64,000 nucleotides of DNA from Dendrophyllia cribrosa. Lineage: Eukaryota; Cnidaria; Anthozoa; Scleractinia; Dendrophylliidae. Position 1 is the first letter of the stretch; each line of letters opens with the position of its first letter. The position numbers and the translations under genes are program-made. The stretch lies in assembly GCA_024195265.1 (NCBI GenBank), contig JAJLRJ010000004.1, positions 6,684,095 through 6,748,094 of the forward strand, written 5' to 3'. The notes below the pieces were generated by a model, which worked only from the letters and a program-made list of their open reading frames with translations, had not been told where the DNA came from and did not search any database. Below are positions 13,401 to 22,743 of the stretch, one piece after another.

Positions 13401-13454
13401 AGTCGGACCTGCCCAATATGTCGACATCCTCTGTACAGTCCACCCAGGGAGTAA
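1..13454 (+). CDS. Gene A (3' part): CHY/CTCHY zinc finger and RING-H2 E3 ligase-like protein
   Basis: Five exons join in frame (1-1424, 3679-3806, 5546-5666, 12894-12976, 13403-13454) and give about 601 residues ending in TAA. The reading frame is open at the window edge, so the 5' part lies outside. Domains in order: a Ser/Asn/Thr-rich low-complexity region, a Glu/Arg-rich coiled coil (about 1040-1220), a CHY zinc finger starting at CEHYQRHC (1263), a CTCHY zinc finger, and a RING with spacing CxxC...CxHxxHxxC...CxxC. This order is that of RCHY1/Pirh2 ubiquitin ligases, which transfer ubiquitin from an E2 to substrates. Unlike Pirh2, the protein ends just after the RING and has no C-terminal zinc ribbon. 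Gene B carries a close paralogue of every exon with the same intron phases. Ligase activity is inferred from the preserved zinc ligands. Confidence 0.85.
2287..2450. mobile_element. Short inverted-repeat element (MITE-like)
   Basis: The ends TGAGTAGTCCCT and AGGGACTACTCA are inverted, and the CCTCAGGGATAGTA block recurs inverted as TACTATCCCTGAGG. An inner hairpin has arms AAAATCACCCCAC and GTGGGGTGATTTT. No coding potential. Confidence 0.65.
2592..3382. mobile_element. TA-flanked inverted-repeat transposon, non-autonomous
   Basis: The ends begin CCGTAAACACC and finish GGTGTTTACGG, followed inside by AAGCCGCAC blocks, and TA flanks both sides (2590-2591, 3383-3384). A TA duplication is typical of Tc1/mariner-type elements, but no transposase is present, so the superfamily is inferred. 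Related copies in the opposite orientation lie at 42138-42981 and 42984-43211 in a gene B intron. Confidence 0.7.
3679..3806 (+). CDS. Gene A, exon 2 of visible part: CHY/CTCHY zinc ligands
   Basis: The acceptor TTGTTACAG precedes IGEDSEKCRKCGG, and the donor GTGAGT follows CGICR after two bases of the Arg codon. The exon is 128 bases, the same as its gene B partner (54040-54167). The Cys pairs CRKC, CSIC and CEKCGIC are zinc ligands of the CHY-to-CTCHY region. Confidence 0.85.
3807..5545 (+). other. Gene A intron between exons 2 and 3
   Basis: A 1.74-kb AT-rich intron. Near 5095-5180 there is a cluster of inverted copies of an AGTATTCTTTAT motif, likely a relic of a small hairpin repeat. 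No coding exon is recognised. Confidence 0.6.
5546..5666 (+). CDS. Gene A, exon 3: CTCHY finger and first RING cysteines
   Basis: The exon encodes IHKDKSFHCEVCNVC followed by a His/Cys pair and then ECCICLE, whose CxxC is the first zinc pair of the RING. It has 121 bases, as in gene B. The end of the preceding intron is also conserved between the paralogues (TAGTAGTGAAT then a pyrimidine run and AG), which shows duplication of genomic DNA rather than of an mRNA. Confidence 0.85.
6514..6550 (-). ncRNA. Hammerhead-ribozyme-like motif at the Penelope-like element end
   Basis: On the minus strand the order is GCT, CCGACGA, a hairpin GGGC/GCTC, GAAAC, GTC, AGC. This matches the hammerhead order: stem I, a CUGANGA-like core with one change, stem II, GAAA, cleavage triplet, stem I. 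Stem I pairs GCT with AGC. One extra A lies between core and stem II. Hammerheads are known in Penelope-like elements; activity of this copy is unproven. Confidence 0.4.
6630..7200 (-). pseudogene. GIY-YIG endonuclease domain of the Penelope-like element
   Basis: The minus strand encodes NFKLLQNDPETG, then a Cys-containing stretch, then IYCITC...IYIGETGRRLGDRFREH, which matches the GIY-YIG core including the conserved Arg. An in-frame TAA in place of a sense codon near 6690 truncates the tail. The domain would nick target DNA in an active element. Confidence 0.75.
7207..8112 (-). pseudogene. Reverse transcriptase fragment of the Penelope-like element
   Basis: A 301-codon open stretch on the minus strand contains palm motifs including YIDD, so the catalytic aspartates are visible. 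Upstream sequence to about 8350 continues the similarity in another frame (KPKIHKPN, GRPIVSACSCPTE). The apparent ATG is therefore internal, and this is not a complete gene. The 3' end runs out of frame before the endonuclease. Confidence 0.8.
9675..9897 (+). CDS. Short ORF of the dispersed repeat, unknown function
   Basis: From the ATG at 9676 the frame reads MPHSPRSTRGSLRHFSSDYD and ends after the three 11-residue repeats. The start region is conserved in the second copy of the repeat near 62350, which diverges after RHF. It could be the start of a transposon gag-like or ORF1 protein. No family is recognised. Confidence 0.3.
9790..9888 (+). repeat. Three tandem 33-bp units inside an ORF
   Basis: The block GTGAATTCTGGCCCAAAATG with its flanks repeats three times in frame, giving an 11-residue repeat of the form RGAVNSGPKCV. 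It lies at the 3' end of the ORF starting near 9619. Whether it is translated is unknown. Confidence 0.6.
9900..11070. other. Gene-free intronic stretch
   Basis: AT-rich sequence with short unsupported ORFs. A fragment with CACTCGCTACGCTCG, a phrase often seen in short inverted elements, lies near 9960. Nothing else is recognised. Confidence 0.5.
11074..11307 (-). repeat. ORF-bearing repeat fragment
   Basis: The minus strand is open for 77 codons (FSREFGVAGYKLKVGGTW, then RKIFKNEDTGDAFWCILG). It looks like a decayed repeat rather than a host exon, because it sits inside an intron of gene A on the other strand with no splice context. No domain is recognised. Confidence 0.35.
11852..11930 (+). 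repeat. 14-bp tandem repeat
   Basis: The unit AGTTATTCCCCTGT, with small changes, repeats about six times, bordered by CCCCTGTAATC-like sequence in inverse form. Confidence 0.75.
11969..12250 (-). CDS. Acidic 93-codon ORF, hypothetical
   Basis: The protein begins MSESDSDDDIFITQSSFS and is rich in Asp, Glu and Ser, with a predicted helical middle (LFEELKRSEYTNE). Composition looks protein-like rather than random. It lies antisense within a gene A intron, next to two tandem 207-bp units and a long palindrome, so it may be an exon of a mobile element. No homologous family is recognised and expression is unknown. Confidence 0.35.
   Translation of the reverse strand: MSESDSDDDIFITQSSFSGSIQSSCKDESLLDLPADNLDGLDVEETVTELFEELKRSEYTNEVGETSKKVEVSRRGIEIVTQGEVEERNSIKC
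12289..12707. repeat. Tandem duplication of about 207 bp, two copies
   Basis: The sequence starting ATGCAAATTACAACACGAGG occurs at 12289 and 12496 and continues through AAAACCTCACCA to GTGAAAAAT. The copies differ by small indels. On the minus strand each carries ATGTCGGCAAAA. Function unknown. Confidence 0.75.
12715..12831. repeat. Near-perfect 117-bp palindrome
   Basis: The arms TATCGGCCT...CCGAGGGC and GCCCTCGG...AGGCCGATA pair over about 57 bases around a three-base centre near 12773. It ends 63 bases before a RING exon of gene A. In the pre-mRNA it would form a strong hairpin close to the acceptor. Confidence 0.85.
12894..12976 (+). CDS. Gene A, exon 4: RING core
   Basis: The exon encodes DAFSGCQILPCSHKVHREC and continues to the donor GTAAGT. 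It supplies the CxHxxHxxC part of a RING-H2. It has 83 bases, as in gene B. The intron before it is 7.2 kb here but only 340 bases in gene B. Confidence 0.85.
13403..13454 (+). CDS. Gene A, last exon: final RING CxxC and stop
   Basis: After a T-rich tract and AG, the exon encodes RTCPICRHPLYSPPRE and TAA. CPIC is the last RING zinc pair. The ten residues after CPIC differ completely from gene B (DQPLRA), so the C-terminal tails have diverged. Confidence 0.85.
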
Positions 13455-14088
13455 ACATTAATTCCCTTGATAAATTAGCAATGATGAGCTAACCTGCCTG
13501 GTGTATTTGACCTGGCATTTAGCTCCGATAAGGAAGAATTGTTGAAGTAGTCTGATTTACAACTTGAGGGTTGATGAAAGATTTGAAATAGTTGAATATT
13601 AATTATGACTGATTGTTTGCTTGATCGAATTATAAAAATTTTTCTATGTTGTTTTTTCTTCCCCACGTTTTAGCTGTCTGGAAATAGGGAGATCACTACA
13701 GGGATAAAATAAAGAGAAAATAGTGGAGTGAAAGAATGTGTTTTTTGAGGCTAAGGTTTTGTAATAGGCACAAAAGGCATGATGTATCACTACTAGTAGC
13801 TGACTGCTCCAACCAAATAATTGTTGTGTCATGATTTTTAATGCCTCAATGATGTTTTTCTAGTGTGATTTTGTACATGATTATAAGGCTAAGTTTGCAT
13901 GCAGATAATAGCAATACAATAATATTGAATTTATTTGAGTTATATGCGAGATTAGTTGGACAGATTAATTTTGTTTTCAGTAAAAGATGGTAATATATAA
14001 ATCATTCTTAATGACAATTCCTCATCTAAAAAGGATGCATCAAGAATTACAAATTGAAAAAAAAATTGTATAGACTTGCATTTGTCAT
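13455..14088. other. 3' flank of gene A
   Basis: AT-rich sequence with one AATAAA at 13708 and no coding signal. It probably holds the 3' untranslated region. Confidence 0.5.
13708..13713 (+). terminator. Candidate poly(A) signal of gene A
   Basis: An AATAAA lies 254 bases after the gene A stop in AT-rich sequence. It is the first perfect hexamer seen downstream. Use in vivo is inferred. Confidence 0.4.
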
Positions 14089-14092
14089 TTAA

Positions 14093-14797
14093 GGTTACCG
14101 TGTACCTTCAGATCGAAAATTTATTGAAATTTTTTTTGGCGTCAAAATAAAGTTTACAGAATGAACTTTCATCCAAAAAAATAAATATCGAAAAATAGTG
14201 AAAATTGACGGAGAAATGACGGTATAACTTTTGTGGGCGGAGTTTGTTTATGAAGCGATGTTTTTCTAAGCGCTGTTTTCTCAAAGTTAATTTTTCGCTT
14301 GTAGGGGACACTTTAAAGAGCTACAACTCAAAGGGAATTTGTTCGATTTTCCTCAAATTTGGACACAAGCTAGGCTAACATATAATCAACAAAAACGTGT
14401 CGGCGAATTTCTTATTTTCGTCAAGAGCCATTTCCGTGCGATCACTTCAATTTGTTTTCTCCCTTTTTTCGAAAATATTCTGTAACTTTTCACTGCAATT
14501 GAATATGGGAAATCGCCGACACGTTTTTTTAGCGCTTCGTGTCCGGAAACCCGAGAACAAATCAAATTAGCAAAATACAATAATCGCTTTGAGTTATAGC
14601 GTTTTAAGGCTGATTCGGACGTTCGAATTTAGACGTCGTAAAAAATTCGACAATTCATTTTATTACCAAATGGTTTCCATATTTAGATAGCCAGCTCTAT
14701 AAGCTTTAATTTGATATCTGGGTTTAGGTATATTAAGTGTAATCTTAAGACGCTAGAGCTGTTATACTGGAGACACCCCCGAAGGTACACTGTAACT
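14093..14797. mobile_element. TTAA-flanked inverted-repeat element, non-autonomous
   Basis: TTAA at 14089-14092 and 14798-14801 flanks ends reading GGTTACCGTGTACCTTC and GAAGGTACACTGTAACT, which are inverted repeats with two changes. TTAA duplication is typical of piggyBac and Kolobok elements. No transposase is present. The minus-strand ORFs inside look fortuitous. Confidence 0.7.
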
Positions 14798-14801
14798 TTA
14801 A

Positions 14802-15890
14802 AAGGAGTACAAGGTTATACATGATTTCAGTTATTGTTTTTGTTGCTGTTGCTCCTATAATTATAATTTTTGAATCCAGAAAAGAATATTGAGATTCATC
14901 AGATCAAATCTAAATCTGTTTTTTTGAGATTCCTGATATGAGTTGTTGTTGTTTTTTTTTGGGGGGGGGGGGTGGATTTGGATGTGCAGTGCGCTTTATG
15001 AAACCCTTGCTCTATTTCAGACCAAAATGTGCGATTTTCCAACAAAAAAGTACCCCAAATTACCTTCAATTTGCATAAAAAGAACGGCACAAAACAATAG
15101 ATTTAATGAGCGAAAACAATGCCTCTGCACGTGCGTTTTACATTTTGGTACATTTCTTTTATGTTTTACCGTTCCCTGCAAAACAAATATTCAAATTATT
15201 AGGTTTTGTGGAAAACACGAAACATGTGAACATAAATTTTCCTTTCTCCATTTGAACTGGAAAGCCGTCCCTTCGATTTCAGCTCCTGAACAATCCGGTA
15301 CTTTTGACACACTAAACAAATTGGAACAACTCATAGTAGTTTAAAATAGTGCGAATCCTTTTTGAGTGAGCTTACATGAAGTGTAATCTCACTCTATATC
15401 ATGGGAAGTGTCCGTAAGTCCGTGGTAGTCCATTCTTCGGGTTGTCTTCGGTATCACGGCGCCTGGTCTCGAACAGATATTGTTTATTTCCGTACGAACG
15501 ATGAGAGCACGAACACGCGAATATGAGCGAGGTTGAACACGAAGTGCTGCGAACTGATCCCGGATAACGAACGACGTATTTTCGATATCAAAAACACGGA
15601 ACGTGGAAGCAACCACGTTTTTTCGCCGTTGGAGAAAGAGAGGTAAGAGGCTCGAAATTTACGATGTTTTCGTGTTATATTGCACCAGTAATCAGGCACA
15701 GCATTCAAGCAATGTGTCTATTGTTTTCACGTAAAGAGTTTTTCAGATGTTTTGAAGGTGTAGACAAAATCGTCGCCAACAAAAGGTTCCCTAAATCACC
15801 GAGATGTAGTTTTAAAGACAGCTGTGATGGCCGCCGAGTGACTTGTGCAGTCCAGCATTGCGAATTGCTCCATGTACAACATCTGGCAAT
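14802..15890. other. Gene-free intergenic stretch
   Basis: Contains a 12-base G tract near 14961 and several short ORFs without domain signals. Nothing recognisable. Confidence 0.5.
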
Positions 15891-15894
15891 CCAT

Positions 15895-15999
15895 AACCCT
15901 GTCTCAGGGTCATATAATTCCCTTCTGGGAACAAAATATTTCCTTCGGGAAACGATGAATTCTCTTCGAAGAACAAATAATGTCTTTAGAGACACAAAT
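15895..15999. repeat. Array of five 21-bp units, each a different micro-hairpin
   Basis: Units start at 15895, 15916, 15937, 15958 and 15979. Each has A/T-rich borders and an inverted repeat at the same place: CCCTG/CAGGG, TTCCC/GGGAA, TTTCC/GGAAA, TTCT/AGAA and TGTCT/AGACA, with loops of three to six bases. The stems change sequence from unit to unit but keep pairing. The minus strand reads as a 7-residue repeat (VLRREFI, VSRRKYF, VPRRELY). Confidence 0.8.
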
Positions 16000-16205
16000 C
16001 TGGGTTAAGTGCAGTTACACTAAAACGTTGAAAAGTTATTGTTTGAAAACGTTGATGTTACTAAGTTTAAAATGTAAGTTAACTATACTTGTTACAGCTA
16101 CCTACATTCCAAAAAAACTTGAGAATAAATGTTAATGTTTTACTGTTATTGTTGGCAATGCTGATACTGTATGCAAACAGCTACATGCTATAAGCACCAA
16201 CCAGG

Positions 16206-16315
16206 GCTCAATTTCATAAAACTTTTACAGCTGTAATTTACAAGTGTAGTTATTGTTTCAGACCTCTGAAACAATAGCTACAAGCGTAAAAGTTTTATTA
16301 AATTGATCTTTAAAT
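16206..16315. repeat. Short inverted-repeat element
   Basis: The arms TAGTTATTGTTTCAGA and TCTGAAACAATAGCTA, followed outward by AAAACTTTTAC and its inverse, give a hairpin of about 100 bp. Confidence 0.7.
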
Positions 16316-18109
16316 TTATATATTTTGATTAAAAGATAACATTGCCTGCCTTGAGTATAATGGTGTCAATCTTTACTGTCAGTATGGGGTTTTACCACTC
16401 CTTACATGTGAAACCCGACCACGTTTGTTTGTCAGACACTGTTTCAAATAAACACCTATTTCAAAAAGGCACCCATCCTTGTGTAAATCCATGTGCGGTA
16501 GATCTAGAATTTTGTTCATGTTCACAGTTAAAGTAATTCCTCTATTAAGTGGTCATTTTTCAAAAACCCAAAATATGTATTCACCAGTCCTTTACTGGAA
16601 ATGGTTCTCAAGGTCCTGAGGGTTTCAGCTTAACAGAGGGACTGCTGTATATGATTTACATTTTTTTCAGAAATTTGCTAATATGATAACTTTGATGATG
16701 ACAATGATGATAACTCGGTCCTTGTAGTGACATTACATAGCGTGACAAAAACGATACCAAATTAACGAACGATCTTCCAGTCCAACAAAACAAAAAATCA
16801 TCCTCGACAAACCAAGATACTTTTCCAATACAGAAGCTCTTGAGACGTTAAGTTGCAAGCCACAATGGTGCTTGGTGGACATGTGTTTTTATCACATCTC
16901 TTGGACTTGGAACACTTGCACCAGTTATACAGTCAATGAACCATTTTTTAAGTTGTGCTTCCATACCTGTGACAGTACCACATATCGTTAAATAGTTTTT
17001 CTGAAAAATCAGAGGCAGACAGCCTATTTAGCTTAATATCTTTGACAGTAACATTTTCGACATCACAAATTCCGTCTCTAGATATTTCCGTGCAAATTTT
17101 CATCGTAAGCTCACTCATGTACGCATTGCGGACCTATTTTTCCTTGGCGTTGCCGTCGTCGTTGCTTTAGGTTTAACACTCGTTAACATCTCTCAAACTG
17201 ACCTTGAACACCTTATGAGGCTTAACACAACGTAGTATTTTATCGTTGTGCCGTAGTACTGACGTACTTTATAGATACGTATAGATACTTTATAGATACG
17301 TATTAATTGTTAGTAGAAATTATCATGTAGTTGTATTTTATTTTGTACCGACCTGATTAATTTTTACGGTGTTAAAATAAATAAATAATATAATAAAGTA
17401 CACGAGAACATTTATTGGGCAGAAAACAGAGCTCCGGTTCAGCAAAGAGTAGCGTTTTGGGGTTTAGCATTGATCTACAGTGTTTAGGGTTAAGCACTGA
17501 TTTGAAAATGGTTAGCTTTCATTTCTTGTTATGGGTAACTTTATAAATATGTTAAAAATTGGTTGCTTCTGTAGATACAGGATCAGTCTACGTCATCAGA
17601 TTCTAGCTAAATTAATTCTGTGCAATTGCATAATTAGCAAAATCATTTTATGAAATGCATAAATTACATTTCAATTTTCAAATTTAATTTCATCTTTGGA
17701 AGTGTGGTAGTGTGGAAGTTTAGAAGGGTAGGATATTTTTTAATTCCATAACACTTGAAATAAATATCACATTTTGTTCCCACAGTGATTTAGTTATTTC
17801 AAGCAAGAAGTTCGTAATCTCAGGAAATATGTCTTGATTAAAACCCAAATTCTACAAGATTGATACAAAATGCAAGAAAAATAGTAACGAGGACTGTTTA
17901 TCTGGCTCTAGGATGCTAAGTCTACCCTATTCACATTCATATTAGATATAAAGATTAAAGTATTTTCAAAATATTATATTTCTTTCAATAAATCAGGTAT
18001 GTAGAATAATGCACTATAGAACTATATTACTGTTGTCGTCTTACTTATTTTGTCAACAATTATTTCAAACTTTGATGACCCCAACTGTAAAAACAAATTA
18101 AATCCTGCC
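16316..18109. other. Gene-free intergenic stretch
   Basis: AT-rich sequence with scattered short direct repeats (TAGATACG near 17270) and no supported gene. Confidence 0.5.
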
Positions 18110-18295
18110 ATAGACCCTATTCATAAATGGCGGCCGGTTTATGATTCTTTTATATTCATGCTAATCAGCCCAACTAGCCTCGTTAGCATGTGCAAAATTC
18201 AAAAGAATTTTTGCTTTAAAATGAGGCTAGTTGGGCTGACTAGCATGAATATAAAAGAATAAATAAATCGGCCGCCATTTATGAATAGGGTCTAT
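18110..18295. mobile_element. Inverted-repeat element of 186 bp (MITE-like)
   Basis: The ends ATAGACCCTATTCATAAATG and its inverse continue through GGCGGCC to long arms (about 75 bases), including TATTCATGCTAATCAGCCCA and its inverse. No ORF. Confidence 0.8.
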
Positions 18296-19460
18296 AGTAT
18301 CTGTAAAAGTTCACCATTTTAGCACAACTGTTAACATGAACATTACTATCAGATATAGGGATAAAACTATTAAAATATTGTATAAACTTGTTTCAATAAA
18401 TATTGTAACCAAATGAAAACAATGTATTAAAGTGTCCCTATGATCAAATTTTTGATTTTCATTTTTTTACATTTTCGTGTGCTGTTAGACTTTCTTACTC
18501 ATCTTGCCAAATTTCAATCCATTACGAACATCAGAAGTCATTCTATTTTAACATTTATTTCCGAGAATTTTCGGCCGCCATTAATCAACCTGGTTCCAAG
18601 GCTTGGTTGCGAATGGGAGAAAGTGACGTCAAAGACTCAAACATACCTCACGGGTTGAAGTTATAATAACTAAGTATTGAAAATCACGCGAAAAGCAACA
18701 AAAACTTTGGACTTGTTCTTCGTGAAATTTTCTATGCTGATTGGTATTATAATTTCTTTTGAAATCATTTCAGAAGTCCCGATCTTGATCAATCCGACGA
18801 GTGCTTAAACAAGGACACTGACTATAAAAGGGATAGCTCCGCCCCCTTTGTCACACCATCACTGCTTCAACGGCTAATCAAAGATGGCTAACACTGCGAG
18901 CAACACGGAGGAAGACCGTTGCCCCCAAAAATTGGTCTAATTCTACCTTCACCAGCTCAATCTTGTATAGAATTTATCTTTCACGAAAATAAAACTAATA
19001 ACATTATTTGAATTTATGCGCCTCTTAGCATGAATATAATATTTTAGTTTGCCAAATTTGAATTTCGCGCCGGTAACGGTTCTCCATTGGCGAGCGGATG
19101 CACGTGATGTTGACAGTTCGGTGTCAAGTGTGAAATGACTGGCGGCTTGGCCAGGCCAAGGTTCCTTTTATAGTCAGTGTCCTTGTTTAAACAAGCACCT
19201 GTTATGGTGTCGCAATTTTGCCTAATGAAGTCCATTAAAATTCTAAAACAGGAAGTAGCAAGGGGTGACAGGCCGCACAAACAATTCCGTTGTGAAACTG
19301 ATTTGATACCTTTTATATTTTTGCTTTATCGAGTGTACCGTTAAAGGATTTGCCTTTTTTAAAAGATACCAGGGGTCGTTATTTGTAGATTTGTCGTAGC
19401 AGTGGTTGGTTCTGCATTGTGTGCCATTTTGTTTGACATTTGGCACTGATGGCTGGTATA
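18296..19460. other. Gene-free stretch with a spaced inverted repeat
   Basis: TTAAACAAGGACACTGACTA (18806) recurs inverted near 19170, about 330 bases away, suggesting a decayed inverted-repeat element. No gene recognised. Confidence 0.5.
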
Positions 19461-19872
19461 GACCAATATCACGCTAGTATGTCACAAAAATATATTTAGT
19501 TTATTGGGAAAAAGAGCCCAGCATCAAATTCAGCATATCGCTATTAGTAAAACTACAAAGTTTTGCAAAGATTGCTAGAAAACTGACGAAGATATGAAAT
19601 TTTGAAACTGAGCATATTTTTACAAAGAAATGTATGATGGACGGGCATAGATTGCCCGTCCAGCCTAGTTTTCGTGTTTTTCCCATACATTTCTTTGTAA
19701 AAATTAGGCCCAGTGCACTAAGTTTCAAAAATTCATATCTCCGTCAGTGTACGAGCAATCTTTACGAAACTTTACAGTTTTACTAATATTGATGTGCTGA
19801 ATTTGATACTGGACTCTTTTTCTCATTAAATTAAATATATTTTCATGCCATGCTAGCGTGATATTGGTGTAT
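19461..19872. repeat. Inverted-repeat element of about 410 bp
   Basis: The outer arms ACCAATATCACGCTAG and CTAGCGTGATATTGGT are followed inward by diverged but aligned arms, down to a central GGACGGGCA / TGCCCGTCC hairpin near 19650. Confidence 0.7.
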
Positions 19873-20454
19873 TGTGTCGCAAAGAGCAGAATTTCTTTTT
19901 GTGTCATCCCCTCATGTTTAAGGTGGCCGAACAAAATTTTGATAGCTACGTTGAGAGTAAATGTCATTCGTTAGGGCATTATGTGAGAAAGACTGCAGCT
20001 TAGAAGCTGAAACTTGGCAAAAGGAAAAATATATAGTGATGGAAGATTTTAATTAACGACTAAAATTTGCGCTTTGGACTGTTTCCATGGCACCGTGGAT
20101 GATTGAAAACAAACCTAAAATTTCACTTTTATAAGGTTTACGTAAAATCCAGTTATTAGATTTTCTCATGAACTTGTACACAGCTTACAATAATTAATTG
20201 TTATTGTTTAAAATTGGCTCGACCAAATTTTAACAAATGGTTTTTTAAATTTTCAACAACAGAGCTGCCCAGTCAATATTAATCGTGTCACAGAATTCCT
20301 TTGTTAGACTTCTGTTTTAAAGTTCTCATTATTTGAAATGCGATAAAAATAAGAATTCCGACAAATGAAATTTTAATGAGTGGATTTTGAGAAATTGTCC
20401 AGTTTGTGTACATTGTTTACAAAACGGAGCTGTCTCCCGGCATTCTTTCTAAGT
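19873..20454. other. Gene-free intergenic stretch
   Basis: Nothing recognised beyond AT-rich sequence. Confidence 0.5.
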
Positions 20455-20830
20455 AAGTGTAGTACCTGTGGTACTGATCTGTAGTAAGTGTAGTAACTGA
20501 AGTAGCTTTATTATCTGTAGTAACTGTAGCGAAGCTGAAGTATCTGTAGTAACTGGAGCAGCTGTAGTATCTGTGTAGCCACTGTTGAAGCTGTAGTAAT
20601 TTATTAAGTAATTGTAGTATCTGTAGGAACTATTGTAGCTGAAGTAACTATAGTAACTGTCAGTAGGATCTCGTAAGTGTAGTAACTGTTGTAGTAACTG
20701 TAGTATCTGTAGTAAGTGTACTATCTGTGGTAACTGTTGTAGCTGTAGCAAGTGTAGTATCTGACCGTATCTGTAGTGGGTGTAGTAAGTGTAGTAGATG
20801 GAGTAACTGGAGTATGTCTACGAAACTAGC
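20455..20830. repeat. Minisatellite based on GTAGTAACT
   Basis: Degenerate units of the forms GTAGTAACTGTAGTATCTG and GTAGTAAGTGTAGTA repeat throughout. The minus-strand ORFs (LLQLLQL and TTVTTDT repeats) are by-products of the repeat, not genes. Confidence 0.85.
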
Positions 20831-21614
20831 CAGCACGTTCCCGATGCACAGCCAAATAATGAGCCGAACTAACATAGAGTCCCCCCTGAGGCGTGGCTTC
20901 CCTATTTAAGTGTATATATGCCAATTTTATGTCCCTTTCAGGTAACTTTCGTTGTAGGATGCAATTCTTTGTTTGTTTGTGCGTTACCCACCCACTTCCC
21001 CTTCTGTGACTTTTATCTCTTTTGCGAAAAAACCTTCATTGGTAAAACTGATATCGTTTGAAGAAAAAATTAAGCACTAAGATTTTCTTAAAATGCATGA
21101 GCAAAACTGTAAAAACTTTAAAAGGTAATTGACGACATTTCGATGCTACTTCACGTCATTGTCAAGTTGAAAGTGGACCTGACGATTATAAATATATAGA
21201 TAATAAAAACAAGTATGTCGTGCCCCTGTGGGCCGGGTATGGTTCCCAAAAGTGAAAGAACTAGGAATTAGAAAAAATAAATAATATTTATTAATGTGTT
21301 ATGTAAATAGTTGTGCGCGCGCACGCGAGTCCCGCTATTCCAACAAATACTCGCAGTTAGGTTTTGTGGCTGCTGAGATACTATGTCAGGCTTCTTTGAA
21401 TTTTTAAAAACTAACAGTTATGTCATATTAACACAAATGTTTATCTCTAGCTTTTAAAACTATTAAAACATTTTCCTATTCACATTTTGATGTATTTCGT
21501 AAGGACTCTTGGTACAACTGAGGAAGGCACCCTCACGCAGTAAAAACGGCATAGGAAATGCCTTAAATTGGCTGGCTGTATATGGCTGTATAAGGTTGTA
21601 TACAGCTATTTCAA
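20831..21614. other. Gene-free intergenic stretch
   Basis: No gene recognised. Tandem copies of GGCTGTAT lie near 21580, and similar sequence recurs after 22195, so the elements at 21619-22175 interrupt that simple repeat. Confidence 0.5.
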
Positions 21615-21618
21615 TTAA

Positions 21619-22049
21619 AGGGGCTATGTCGCGAGGATGGCGGGTGAGTACTGGGTACTAACAACTTGAAAATTTATCAAGTTGGCGGCCATTATTGTCA
21701 AATTCGCTGCAATCCGTTCCATCCCGTCGTATTGCGTGGAAGGATAGATCTCAAGTTTACCAATTAGTTAGGGTATTTACTTGGCTAGATTTTTGTTAAA
21801 TTAATTCTGCGATTTGTTAGTCGTACCTCAGAAAAGTTCGATGTCTTCCAGTAGTGAAGGAAGTTGGGGAGGAATTTAAAAGCGAAATCGATCGTGTGTT
21901 TGTTTACCTCGCGTGGTTCGACACGTGTGCAAGCGCGATAAAACTTGCCGCGATCCGGAAGGGAACAATAGAAATTTGACATGTGTGACGTCAGGTGACG
22001 TCACATGACAGGAACTCATTGCGCAGACTCACCTTGCGACATAGCCCCT
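21619..22049. mobile_element. TTAA-flanked inverted-repeat element, Kolobok-like ends
   Basis: TTAA (21615-21618 and 22050-22053) flanks AGGGGCTATGTCGC and GCGACATAGCCCCT. The TTAA target and AGGG start resemble Kolobok-type elements. It is non-autonomous, with no transposase ORF. Confidence 0.75.
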
Positions 22050-22053
22050 TTAA

Positions 22054-22175
22054 CGTTGTCGGATGAAAAAGCGAAAAGCCAAGAGCGCAAGGTAGTACGG
22101 GATTTTTATGCAATAGCCATTTACAACTACCCATACTTCCTTGCGGTCTTGGCTTTGAGCTTTCATCCGACAACG
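22054..22175. mobile_element. Small TTAA-flanked hairpin element
   Basis: CGTTGTCGGATGAAA...TTTCATCCGACAACG arms continue inward (GCCAAGA, CGCAAGG and their inverses). TTAA at 22050-22053 is shared with the neighbouring element, and a second TTAA lies at 22176-22179. Confidence 0.7.
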
Positions 22176-22308
22176 TTAATTGAAATAACTGTGTGGCTGA
22201 ATAGGGCTGAATAGGGCTGTATATGGTTGTATAGGGTTGTATATAGTTGTCTTTATTAGAATCATCAGACATAAGAAAAAGCATTAATAAATTACTAACT
22301 GATGCTAA

Positions 22309-22588
22309 TAGAGCAGTTTTCAATTGACTGTCGAAAGTAATTACACAATTGCTTTGGTTTTGCATTGCTACGCTTTGTGATTGGCTAAAAAATCTCGCGC
22401 CACTTTCTCGACCAATCAGAAGTAAAACCAAAACCAATCGTGACTTGCTCGCACGCGTTTTCCCGCGCTTGGCGCCGGCGACATGTAATTGCTTCGAGCT
22501 CTGATTGGTTCATTGGATTGTTTACGACTGCTGTGATTGGTCAGAGTAATTACTTTGGTTTTACGACACTCAATTGAAAACTGCTCTA
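22309..22588. mobile_element. MITE-like element of 280 bp
   Basis: The ends are TAGAGCAGTTTTCAATTGA and its inverse, followed inside by GTAATTAC-type blocks in both arms. No coding capacity is supported. Confidence 0.75.
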
Positions 22589-22743
22589 TCAAACAATACA
22601 AAGTCTAGTTAAAACAATGCTAATAAAACTCTAATTCAGTTAATTCTTTAAAAAAAATGCCTGCTTTCCATAAATGCCGTGTAAGATAAGGATTATCGTT
22701 TATTTTGAAAGAAATCAGGGCAGCTGGATTTAAAAGAGGAGAG

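Noticed and set aside
20449..20909. Repetitive Leu/Gln and Thr-rich ORFs
   Set aside because: By-products of the GTAGTAACT minisatellite.
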